From contig PXQR01000050.1 of assembly GCA_003021235.1 (NCBI GenBank), forward strand, positions 1-44,796: a stretch of DNA of 44,796 nt, written 5' to 3'. The notes beneath the pieces were generated by a model, which was not told the DNA's origin, did no database searches, and worked only from the letters and a program-made list of their open reading frames with translations. This stretch comes from Halobacteriales archaeon QH_6_64_20. Lineage in GTDB: Archaea > Halobacteriota > Halobacteria > Halobacteriales > Halococcaceae. The translations under genes and the position numbers were made by a program. This document shows, piece by piece, positions 28,835 to 38,295 of this stretch; the first letter of the stretch is position 1, and every line of letters begins with the position of its first letter.

Positions 28835-29959
28835 ATGAACACGGAGTTACTGTGGGGAGAGACGGAGACTCGGGACGGGGCCGCTGTCTTCGGACCGCAC
28901 GGCGTCTCGGCCGCGTCGAGAACACGTCCAGGGACGTCTTCGGGGGTCTATCTCATCCGTAGCGGCGATGAAGCCCTGCTCGTCGATACGGGCCGCCGAA
29001 CGGCACCGGAGTACCCGACCGGGGTCCTCGACACGATCTGTGACGTGATCGACGAACGCGACGTCCGTCTGCGATACGTCGTACAGACGCATTTTCACTA
29101 CGATCACGTCGGCAATACACAGCATCTCAAGGACCGCTACGGGGCGACGGTGCTCTGTCACGCACAGGATCGACCCGTGATCGAAGACCCCACGATCCTG
29201 GCGAGCACGGAGTACATCGAATCCATGGGCGGCGATCCGGCGACGATCGCGGCGGAGTTGACCCTAGACGACCCGTCGGACATCACCGCTTCGAAAGCCC
29301 TGGTCCGCGAGCACTGGAACCATCCGGTCGAGGTGGACCGGACGGTCGAGGACGGTGACACCGTTACACTGGGCGAACTGGAGCTACGGGTGCTACACAC
29401 GCCGGGGCATACGCCCGGTCACCTTTCGGTCTACAACCCGTCGTCGAACAGCCTCTACCTCGCGGACGTCATGTACTGGCCGACGCCGCTACACCCCTAT
29501 CCGATGGGGAACGTCGCGGAGCAGATCGCCAGCGTCGAGAAGTGTCTGACGCTCGAAGCCGACTCCCTCTTTTCAGGGCACGGGCTTCCGCGGTTCGGGG
29601 CCGACGCCGTCGAGGACTACCTGCGGGAGCTACTGCTCAGAGGGCGCCAGCTCGAAGAGCGGATCCTCGTACTCTTGAGCCGACACGGGGAGCTAACGAT
29701 TCCGGATCTCCACGCCGAGACGTTCGTGATCAAGGAACGCTACGACTACGCGAACGACGGCTGGTTCGCCAACAGTATGAACTGCATTCACGCTCACCTG
29801 CGGAGATTGTTAGAAGCGAAGGAAGTCAGGAGAGTAGAGCGCGAGAACGGGACGGTCGCCTGGGAAGTCACGGAAGACGGCCAGCGCCCGGCAGAAGAGA
29901 CGGGCGTCGAAGGGGCATACGAGCGGACGAAGACGTTAGCCGACATCCCACGAACCTGA
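28835..29959 (+). CDS. MBL-fold metallo-hydrolase with C-terminal winged-helix-like segment
   Basis: LLVDTGRRTAPEYPTGV...VQTHFHYDHVGN...LRVLHTPGHTPGHLSVYNPSSNSLYLADVMYW...LFSGHG; start at ATG 28835 rather than 28478. Confidence 0.85.
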   Translation: MNTELLWGETETRDGAAVFGPHGVSAASRTRPGTSSGVYLIRSGDEALLVDTGRRTAPEYPTGVLDTICDVIDERDVRLRYVVQTHFHYDHVGNTQHLKDRYGATVLCHAQDRPVIEDPTILASTEYIESMGGDPATIAAELTLDDPSDITASKALVREHWNHPVEVDRTVEDGDTVTLGELELRVLHTPGHTPGHLSVYNPSSNSLYLADVMYWPTPLHPYPMGNVAEQIASVEKCLTLEADSLFSGHGLPRFGADAVEDYLRELLLRGRQLEERILVLLSRHGELTIPDLHAETFVIKERYDYANDGWFANSMNCIHAHLRRLLEAKEVRRVERENGTVAWEVTEDGQRPAEETGVEGAYERTKTLADIPRT

Positions 29960-30050
29960 CGGCGTTCAACATCCCAGTCACCGGCTATCAGCTTCCGACG
30001 AGGGCGGGAGGGCAGAACGGGCCGAGGTAGCCGAGGTAGGTCCGATTAGA

Positions 30051-30896
30051 CTACTGCGAGATCCCGTACACATCGCCGGTCCAGTCCCTGGCGGGGGTGT
30101 CGTAGATCGGCTGGTCACGGTCGAGTTCGTCGATACGTTGGCGATCCGCGCTGTCCAGTTCCCAGTCGAACAGCGCGACGTTCCCGCGGATATGCTCGCC
30201 GGAGGTGGACTTCGGAAGCACGACGACGTCCTTTTCGACCGCCCACCGGAGAACGACCTGAGCGGGCGTCTTGTCGTATTCTTCGGCCACCTCCCGGACG
30301 GTCTCGTCGCCGAGGACCTCCGTTCGGGCGAGCGGCGCGGCCGCCTCGATAGCCGTACCCGTCTCCCGACAGTACTCGACCAGCTTCGGGCGCTGGAACC
30401 ACGGGTGGAACTCGATCTGATTGACCGCGATCGGCACGTCCGAGACGTGGTGGGCGCAACTGAGCTGGAAGGCACTGAAGTTCGAAACCCCGACGTTCCG
30501 GACTTTCCCCCGGTCGTGTAGCCGTTCCATCGCGTGTAAGGTCTCGCGCAACGAGATCGCGGGATTAGGCCAGTGGATCAAGTACAGATCCAGGTAGTCG
30601 GTGCCCAGCCGATCCAGCGAGGCATCACATGATTCGATGACCGAATCGTACGCGAGGTTCGACGGGAGGACCTTCGAGGTGAGGAACAACTCCTGGCGAT
30701 CGCGGTCGTGATCGGCCAGCACCTCGCCGATCTCGCCTTCGTTCATGTACCCCTCGGCGGTATCGATGTGGGTATAGCCGGCGTCGAGAGCGACGCGAAC
30801 GGACTCGCGGACGGTCTCGTCACCGATGTCCCACGTGCCGGAGCCGACGATGGGTATCGAGTCCCCGCTCCGGAGAGCGACGGACGGCACTGTCAT
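30051..30896 (-). CDS. aldo/keto reductase
   Basis: MTVPSVALRSGDSIPIVGSGTWDIGDETVRESVRVALDAGYTHIDTAEGYMNEGEIGEVL...LTSKVLPSNLAYDSVIESCDASLDRLGTDYLDLYLIHWPNP; start at ATG 30896, not 31850. Confidence 0.9.
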   Translation of the reverse strand: MTVPSVALRSGDSIPIVGSGTWDIGDETVRESVRVALDAGYTHIDTAEGYMNEGEIGEVLADHDRDRQELFLTSKVLPSNLAYDSVIESCDASLDRLGTDYLDLYLIHWPNPAISLRETLHAMERLHDRGKVRNVGVSNFSAFQLSCAHHVSDVPIAVNQIEFHPWFQRPKLVEYCRETGTAIEAAAPLARTEVLGDETVREVAEEYDKTPAQVVLRWAVEKDVVVLPKSTSGEHIRGNVALFDWELDSADRQRIDELDRDQPIYDTPARDWTGDVYGISQ

Positions 30897-31045
30897 CGTA
30901 TCACGCACGGAATTGAGCCCTGTGGTTCTTAAGCGTGGAGGATTCGTCGGCCCGAGCCACGCCGTGGCGGTCGACTCGACTGAGAGAAGCCGATCCAAGC
31001 GTGGCGACGGGCCGCCTCCGTCGGAGCGAGAACACGATATCGCCC

Positions 31046-33812
31046 TCAGCCCTCGGCATCGACGCCGGGAATCGCTTCGCTCCGCCCGTCGTCGATCGAC
31101 TCCAGGACCCGTTCGTGGAACTCCTGTAGCACGCGACTCTCGTCCTCGGCGAGCACGACGTCGCTGGCCATGAGCGTCGCGAGTCCGAAGGCCCGCGGCG
31201 TCGGCGAGGAAAGCCGCTGGCTCCGGACCTCGATTTTCCCGGTCTCGACGTCGGCTACTACGTCCTCGATCGCGCCGACGTCGAGTTTGTCCTCTAACAA
31301 CTCGCGATAGGTCTCCTCGATCACGGCAAAGTTCTCTAACTCCTCGGCGAAACCCAGTAGCATCTCGCTCGAGACCTGTTGCTGGCTGGCGGATTTCTCG
31401 TAGCCCTTGTAGCGCTTGAGGATCATCAGTGCCCGCGTCGCATCGATCCGGAAGTACCGCTTGAGGAGGTCGGTGCCGTCGAGGCTCGCTCGTAGGTCCG
31501 CCCGCACCGCCTCGGGATCGATGTCCTCGATGATCCCCACGAGGTCGAGCTTCCGATTGAGCGGCATCGCGAGCGAGAAGCCGTTGTCCGCGACCGCCAC
31601 TGCGACGTTCGCGTTCGCCTCCTGTGCGCAGTGGTAGGCGAGCAGCCGCGAAAACCCGTCGTTGAATCGTCTCCCGTAGTTCGAGTGGACGTAATACCGG
31701 CGTTTGTACTCGCCGTGATCGGTTTCTTCTTCGACGGCGAGCCTCGTGGGTGTACTGACGCTCTCGCTCCCGGCGTACCTGACCTGCTCGTCGAACATCC
31801 GGGTCAGTGCCCGTAGCGCCGCCTCGTCGACCGGAAACTCCCGGAGCCACCGCCGTACGGCCGGCGGCCCACCCTCCTCTAAGCAGGCGAGTAACTCACC
31901 CTGGAAGGCGAGGATCTCGCGGCCGAGATCGTACGACAGCGGCAGGCGTTCTGCGAACCACGACGGGACGGTGGGCCGGGCACCCGTCGGATCGACGTAG
32001 ACCTTCGATCCCCGTCGGTACCGGAACTCGTAGTGACTCCCGCCGAGGACGAACACGTCGCCCTTTTCGAGCGTATCGAGGTAGTTCTCGTCCAACTGCC
32101 CGACGCGCTCGTTCCCGCCCCGGACGAACACCGAACAGGAAAACGAGTCGGGGATCGTCCCGATGTTCGTCATGTAGATCACGCGGGCGAGCCGACCGCG
32201 TTTGCCGATCAGTGCCTCGCCGACGTCGAAGTCGGGGTAGTGATGTTCGCCGTCGGGTGCGTCGTTGCTGTCGCGCCAGATCTTCGCATAGACGTTTTTG
32301 TCCTCCAAGCCCTCGTAGTCGGCGGTCAGATAGGAAAAGAGGGTCTCGAAGTCGGCGTCGGCGAACTCTCGGTAGGGATATGCACGCCGGAGGATGCCTG
32401 TTGCTTCCTTTTCAGGGCGGACGGCGTTGATCGCCATGCCGTAGACCTGCTGGGCGGCGACGTCGTGACACCCCTCGGGAACGAACACCCGATCGACGAA
32501 GTTCTCTTCGGCTTTCCGGAGCATGACCGCACACTCGACGAGTTCGTCCCGGTCGAGGACCAGCACCCGACCTTTGACCGTCTGACCGAGCCGATGGCCC
32601 GCCCGCCCGACGCGCTGGGACGTGTGGCATGTCGATCCCGAGTTCGAGGCTCGTCGAGGTGGTGACGACATCGAGACTGCCCTCTTTGAGTTTCCCCTCT
32701 ACTTCCTGGCGGCGTTCCTTCGAGAGGCTCCCGTGGTGACAGCCCGAGTCCTCCTCGGTGAAGCCGTACTGTTCACGGAGGGTGTGGAGGACCCGTTCGG
32801 CCCCCGAGCGGGTGTTGGTGAACACGAGCGTGTTCGTATGTGCCTCGATCAGTTCGGCCAGTTCGTCGTAGAAACGCCCTTTGACTACCTCACGAGGCGT
32901 GTCGATGAGGTCGGCGGCCGGACAGGACAGTTCCAAATCGAACTCCCGGGCGAAGCGGGCGTCGACGATCTCGTACTCGCGCGGCGGGCCGCCGGGCGAC
33001 TCGCGGCCGACGAGGAATTCCGCGATCGTCTCCAAGGGTTCGACGGTCGCCGAACAGCCGATTCTCGTCGGCGAGGTCTCACACATCGCTTCGAGGCGTT
33101 CGAGCGAAACCGAAAGGTGGGTGCCCCGTTTGTTCGCCGCGACGCTGTGGATCTCGTCGACGATGACGTACTCCACGGTCGAGAGCTTCTCCTTGAACTT
33201 CGGCGAGTTGAGGAGGATGGCGAGCGTCTCGGGAGTGGTGTTGAGGATGTGGGGGGTCTCTTTCAACATCCGCTGGCGGTCGGCACTGCTCGTATCGCCG
33301 TGACGGATGGCGTGGCGGATATCGATCCCGTCGCCGTCACCGTCACCGTCGCCGTCGCTGTCGTGCCCTTGGTCCTCGACACCCGGATTCGACTCCTCGG
33401 CGGCGATCTCGGCGATCTCTCCGAGGGGGACTTCGAGGTTGCGATGGATGTCGTTCGCGAGCGATTTGAGCGGCGAGATATAGAGGCAGTACACCGAGTT
33501 CTCCAGGCCGTCGTCGCGCTCGCGGCGATACAGCTCGTCGACGATCGAGGCGAAGGCAGCTTGGGTCTTCCCGCTTCCCGTCGGCGCGCAGACGAGCGTG
33601 TTCGTCCCCCGTTCGACGAGCGGGATCGCGCCGCGCTGTGGCGGGGTGAAAAACCCGCCGTTCTCGGGGACGTACTGGCCGAACTGACGCACCCACCACT
33701 CTCGCGTTACGGGTTCGAACGAGGCGAGCACGTCCTCGTCGGCGATCGCTACCTCCCGAGGATCGAAGCCCAAATCGGCGTCGAGACCACGGAGCAACTC
33801 GCGTCCGCTCAT
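31046..33812 (-). pseudogene. lhr: Lhr-type DEAD/DEAH-box superfamily 2 helicase, split by an internal frameshifting deletion near 32618
   Basis: N-part (ORF 32412-33839): FTPPQRGAIPLVERGTNTLVCAPTGSGKTQAAFASIVDEL...YVIVDEIHSVA...TSTSLELGIDMPHV; C-part in another frame (ORF 31046-32671): QRVGRAGHRLGQTVKGRVLVLDRDELVECAVMLRKAEENFVDRVFVPEGCHDVAAQQ... Confidence 0.85.
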
Positions 33813-33988
33813 TACGTACGCTCGCTCGCCCAACGGCAAGTCGGTTCGGACGGCGGCAGTACGGGACGGCCGGCGGGCTGCCCGGACTGCGCGTTCGGAT
33901 TGGCCGTTCTGTCACCTCCGAGCGGGTTCGGTTTCGAGCGATCCGGCGAAAGCCGGAAAACTAACGCGATCGCGGGCGAAGAACGGGT

Positions 33989-34657
33989 ATGACTCAGCGT
34001 GAGCGAGCGGACACGGGGCGAGCGGAGGGCGCGATCGACGGCCACCCGATCTTCGCCGCCGCCTACGACCGTCTGGGTGGCATCGGGGAGGACTTCTTAC
34101 GCGAGCACCGCCGGTATCTCGCGCGCGACCTACACGGGTCGGTACTCGACCTCGGAGCCGGTACCGGGGACATGTTCCCGGTCCTCGCGCGTACGGCCGA
34201 GAGTAGTGGTGAACTCTCGATTCACGGGATCGAACCCGACCCACACATGGAAAAGCGCGCCGAGCGGGCGGCGAGGGAGGAAGCCCTCGACATCGACCTC
34301 CGACTCGCCCGCGCGGAATCGTTGCCCTATCCCGACGAGTCGTTCGACACCGTGATCGCCTCGCTCGTCTTCTGTACGATCGCCGATCCCGAGCGCGCGT
34401 TCGAGGAAGTTCATCGGGTTCTGCGTCCCGGCGGCGAGCTACGACTGCTCGAACACGTCCGCGCTTCGGGGTTTCTCGGACGCGCTCAGGACTTCCTCGC
34501 GCCGGCCTGGAAGGTCGTCGGGGCGGGCTGTCACCTGAACCGCAACAGCGAAGCCCTCCTGGCCGCCGCTCGGTTAGAGATGACCGAGATGGAGACGATC
34601 CGAGCGCCGCCGCCGGCGACGCCGATGATCCGCGGGACGGCTGTCAAGCGGTCCTGA
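33989..34657 (+). CDS. class I SAM-dependent methyltransferase
   Basis: LHGSVLDLGAGTGDMFPVLA...IHGIEPDPHMEKRA...ESLPYPDESFDTVIASLVFCTIADPERAFEEVHRVLRPGGELRLLEHVRASG. Confidence 0.9.
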   Translation: MTQRERADTGRAEGAIDGHPIFAAAYDRLGGIGEDFLREHRRYLARDLHGSVLDLGAGTGDMFPVLARTAESSGELSIHGIEPDPHMEKRAERAAREEALDIDLRLARAESLPYPDESFDTVIASLVFCTIADPERAFEEVHRVLRPGGELRLLEHVRASGFLGRAQDFLAPAWKVVGAGCHLNRNSEALLAAARLEMTEMETIRAPPPATPMIRGTAVKRS

Positions 34658-34839
34658 CCGCCTGTCGGTACTGTTACCGTATCGCTACCGCTCTCGCCGC
34701 CGTGGTCGCGGGAAACGTACCTCGGTCACGGGACTCGCGTCCGGTCCCGGTCGCGGTTCGTCCGCCCGCTCGGCGATCGGAGTCGAGACAGGTCAGCGAA
34801 AGCAATCGCTTTAATCTCTCGGAGCGTATGGGAGTTGAT

Positions 34840-35205
34840 ATGGTAGCAAGCGAAATCAGTGCGATCATCGGATTCGTCGTGGCGTTGCTCGTCGGTGCCG
34901 CCGGCATCTACGTCGGCGCGCGGGTCATCACGGACACGGACAGCTACGTGTATGCGATCATCACCGCGTTGATCGGGTCGGCGATCTGGTTCGTCGTATC
35001 GTTTTTCGTCGGGTTCATTCCGTTGATCGGACCCGTCTTGGCGTTGCTCGCCTACCTCGGCGTTATCAACTGGCGCTATCCCGGCGGGTGGCTCGCTGCG
35101 GCCGGAATCGCGCTTATCGCGTGGATCGCCGTGTTCGTAATCGTCTACCTGCTCGCGATCATCGGGCTCGTCACGCCGGATGCGGTCGGCATTCCGGCTA
35201 TCTGA
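34840..35205 (+). CDS. small 4-TM membrane protein, paralog A
   Basis: MVASEISAIIGFVVALLVGAAGIYVGARVITDTDSYVYAIITALIGSAIWFVVSFFVGFIPLIGPVLALLAYLGVINWRYPGGWLAAAGIALIAWIAVFVIVYLL. Confidence 0.8.
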   Translation: MVASEISAIIGFVVALLVGAAGIYVGARVITDTDSYVYAIITALIGSAIWFVVSFFVGFIPLIGPVLALLAYLGVINWRYPGGWLAAAGIALIAWIAVFVIVYLLAIIGLVTPDAVGIPAI

Positions 35206-35464
35206 GCCGACACCTCGGGGGACGATCGGGTCCGACGGTATGATAGTTCGCCGGCCAACCGCGATCGACGGCCGGCACTGGAGTCACGGATCGGGACTCC
35301 CGACCGATCGGCATGCGAGCACGACCTGCGCGATAGTTCGATGAGCGACCGTTCGGTACGTTTCTCGGGAATCGGCGGTACGCTGCCCGGCGGTGAGCAT
35401 GTCCTGACTCGGTCACTGCTCGAAGACGGTTGGTTTAGGCTCTCGGAACCTCAAGTGGTATGGC

Positions 35465-35869
35465 ATGGTAGAAGCCGGATTCATCGGTCCGATAATCGCG
35501 TTCGTCGTTAGCTTGCTCATCAGCGCCTTCGGGATCTACGCGGGTGGGCGCGTGATCACCGACGCGAGCAGTTACGCCTACGCCCTCGTCACGGCGTTGA
35601 TCGGCGCGGCCGTCTGGGCGGTCGTCGTGTTGTTCGTCGGAGCGATTCCACTACTGGGTGTTCTCGCGCCGCTGCTCGCGCTTATCGCGCTGATCTGGGT
35701 CATCAACTGGCGCTATCCCGGCGGGTGGCTCGCGGCGATCGGGATCGCGCTCGTGGGGTGGCTGGCGATCCTCGCCGTTCGATTCGTATTGGGTCTACTT
35801 GGCCTCATTACGTTCGGTATGGGTGGCATAAGCGGCATGGGAGGTATGGGCGGCATGGGACTGTTCTGA
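35465..35869 (+). CDS. small 4-TM membrane protein, paralog B, Gly/Met-rich tail
   Basis: MVEAGFIGPIIAFVVSLLISAFGIYAGGRVITDASSYAYALVTALIGAAVWAVVVLFVGAIPLLGVLAPLLALIALIWVINWRYPGGWLAAIGIALVGW...FGMGGISGMGGMGGMGLF. Confidence 0.8.
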   Translation: MVEAGFIGPIIAFVVSLLISAFGIYAGGRVITDASSYAYALVTALIGAAVWAVVVLFVGAIPLLGVLAPLLALIALIWVINWRYPGGWLAAIGIALVGWLAILAVRFVLGLLGLITFGMGGISGMGGMGGMGLF

Positions 35870-35950
35870 ACGGGGCCCGGCTCGACGCGACGAGGAGTTT
35901 TGAGGGCGGCGGGCGATCGGAGGGTATGCAACGGTGTTGGAGGGACACGG

Positions 35951-36817
35951 ATGAGCGTTGATCTCTCGGTGACCTTTCTCGGGACGGGAAGCGCGATGCC
36001 TGACGGCGAGCGTGCTCAGACCGGACTGTTGCTCGAAAGCGACACCGATAGCGTCGACGGTAACGACGGTGCCGGTAGTAGCGATAGCGCCGATGGTGGT
36101 AATACCGGAACCGTACTCGTCGATTGCGGGAGCGGCGTCTTGCGTAATCTCGCACGGACCGACCCGGGCTACGAAGGAGTCTCGGCGCTTCTGCTTACTC
36201 ACCACCATCTCGATCACGTCGCCGACCTCATGCCGCTGTGTAAGGCTAAATGGCTCGCCGGTACCGAGGAACTCGACGTCGTCGGTCCGGCGGGCACTGA
36301 AACCCTCGTCGAGAGCCTGTTCGACGTTCACGACTACATGGAAGGCCGGCTCGACGTTTCGGTGCGCGAGATCGGCCCAGGCGACTTCGAGGTCGGCGGG
36401 TTCGCGGTTCGCGCGATCGAGCCCTGCCATTCGATGGACTGTCTGGCCTACCGCTTCGAAGCTCTCGGCGAAGACGCCGACACGAACGACCGGGTAACCG
36501 ACGACGGAAACGAAAGGTCGGCGTTTACCTACAGCGGCGACAGCGAAGCCTTCCGGGAGCTGTGTGAACTCGCCGACGGCGGAACGTTGGCACACGACTG
36601 TTCGTTCCCCGATAGCGTAGACGTCTCGAACCACCCGACACCGACGCAGTTGGGCGACGCGCTTGCGAGCGCCGACGGCGAAATCGATCGGGTCTACCTC
36701 ACGCATCTGTACCCTCACACGAGGGGGCACCACGAGGAGATGGCCGAGTCGATCGCCGAACGCTACGACGGCGACGTTCGGTTCGCACGCGACGGCCTGA
36801 CGATCGAGATCGGGTGA
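35951..36817 (+). CDS. MBL-fold hydrolase, RNase Z-like
   Basis: MSVDLSVTFLGTGSAMPDGERAQTGLLLES...VLVDCGSGVLRNL...LLLTHHHLDHVADLMPL...FTYSGDSEAFRELCELADGGTLAHDCSF...VYLTHLYPH. Confidence 0.85.
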   Translation: MSVDLSVTFLGTGSAMPDGERAQTGLLLESDTDSVDGNDGAGSSDSADGGNTGTVLVDCGSGVLRNLARTDPGYEGVSALLLTHHHLDHVADLMPLCKAKWLAGTEELDVVGPAGTETLVESLFDVHDYMEGRLDVSVREIGPGDFEVGGFAVRAIEPCHSMDCLAYRFEALGEDADTNDRVTDDGNERSAFTYSGDSEAFRELCELADGGTLAHDCSFPDSVDVSNHPTPTQLGDALASADGEIDRVYLTHLYPHTRGHHEEMAESIAERYDGDVRFARDGLTIEIG

Positions 36818-36920
36818 CGACCGCTCGGATCCGTGACTGCGAAGCGACTCGTTCCCGACCGGTGGGTTCGACCGCAGGGATGCGAGTGCCCGATTCGACA
36901 CCCGATTTCGTGAGCGACGG

Positions 36921-38150
36921 TCAAGGGCGACCGGGGGCCGGACTCGGATCGGGGTCGGGCGTCGGGCGCGCGCCGGGCAGCCGGTCGAGCCGATAGAGCG
37001 CACAGAGCCCGACGAGAACGACGCCCAATCCGAGCGCGCCGGCCCGAAAGACCGTCTCGAAGCCCACGCCCGCGCCGACGAGCGCTCCGGTCACGGCACT
37101 GCCCGTCGCTTCGGTGAACAGGGCTCCACCGGAGTACACCGCATACCCGCTCGCGTCCGCGTCGGTGGGTAGCGCTCCCAGCAGGAAGGCGTCGAGCGCC
37201 GGAAAGAGGCTGTGGATCGCATAGCCCATACAGACGGTAACGACGACGAGTCCCAGCACGGACGAGGTGTAGGTGAGCACGAACAGCGATCCCGCGAACC
37301 CGGCGATGATCGAAAGGACGTAGGGCACCTGGGGGAGCGAGTCGGCCAATCGCCCGCCGAACCAAAATCCCGGAACGCCGGCGGCGAAGGCGACGGTGAG
37401 AAGCGCGTTCGCCAGACCCGGCGAGAGACCTTTGGCGCGGATCAGGTAGGTGGGATAGAAGTTGAACACGCCCTGCCAGACGAACCCGGCGGCGGCGACG
37501 AAGACGATCGCGGTCGCGAGCAACGGCCAGTAGCCACGAACGGCGTCGCTGAAGGCCCGATCGGGGGTCCGGGCACTCGACGCGGGGGCTTCGTCGATAG
37601 TGTACCGGAGGACGAGCGTCGTACAGAGGGTCCCGACGGCGAGCGCCCAGAACACCCCTCGCCAGGAGCCGACCGCGAGCACCGCAACCGCGAGCGTCGG
37701 CGCGGCGACGGCGGCGAGTTGGGTCGCAGTTCCATGAATCCCGACGGCGCGACCGACGCGGTCGGGGTACAATCGGCTGATCAACGGCACTGCGGCGACG
37801 AAATATACCCCGGTCGCGAGCCCTATTACGAGAGCGCCGCCCGCGAGCACCGGTATCGAGGATGCGCTCGCAGCCACCACAGCGCCGACGGCGAGCAGTC
37901 CGCCCGCGGCGAGGACGACGCGACGCCGGGAGACCCGTGTGAGGAGATAGCCCGTTGGAATCCGCGCGCTGGCGGTGGCGAGCCAGACGAGCGTGATCAC
38001 CGCACCGAGGGTCGCCTCCTCGACCGCGAAGGCGCTCATGAGCGGTTCGACGAGCGGTGCGAAGACCACCCGCCCGAGATTGACGAGAAAGACCAGCCCA
38101 CAGAGCGTGCCGAAGAGCCGACGGGTCACGACGGAACGAAGGTCCCCCAT
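36921..38150 (-). CDS. MFS transporter
   Basis: 12-TM pattern; VVFAPLVEPLMSAFAVEEATLGAVITLVWLATASARIPTGYLLTRVSRRRVVLAAGG. Confidence 0.85.
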   Translation of the reverse strand: MGDLRSVVTRRLFGTLCGLVFLVNLGRVVFAPLVEPLMSAFAVEEATLGAVITLVWLATASARIPTGYLLTRVSRRRVVLAAGGLLAVGAVVAASASSIPVLAGGALVIGLATGVYFVAAVPLISRLYPDRVGRAVGIHGTATQLAAVAAPTLAVAVLAVGSWRGVFWALAVGTLCTTLVLRYTIDEAPASSARTPDRAFSDAVRGYWPLLATAIVFVAAAGFVWQGVFNFYPTYLIRAKGLSPGLANALLTVAFAAGVPGFWFGGRLADSLPQVPYVLSIIAGFAGSLFVLTYTSSVLGLVVVTVCMGYAIHSLFPALDAFLLGALPTDADASGYAVYSGGALFTEATGSAVTGALVGAGVGFETVFRAGALGLGVVLVGLCALYRLDRLPGARPTPDPDPSPAPGRP

Positions 38151-38295
38151 CTGTCAAGCCTTCCGAAACGGTCGCACATCGGATCGAATTCCGGGGCCGA
38201 ATCGGAAGCGACACGGGACGTGATCGAGGTCATACCGACGACGATCACACGGTCGAGACGGATCCGTTCGACCTCGCCGTTTCGCTCGGCTTCGG

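Noticed and set aside
30897-31850. N-terminal extension of the aldo/keto reductase ORF (up to 31850)
   Set aside because: Extension is Arg-rich and overlaps the helicase; normal AKR start is ATG 30896.
32622-33992. 456-aa plus-strand ORF antisense to the helicase
   Set aside because: No recognisable motif; mirror of a high-GC coding strand carrying helicase motifs.
36763-38214. 483-aa minus-strand ORF overlapping the third MFS gene
   Set aside because: Arg-rich shadow frame; MFS frame 36921-38150 is convincing.
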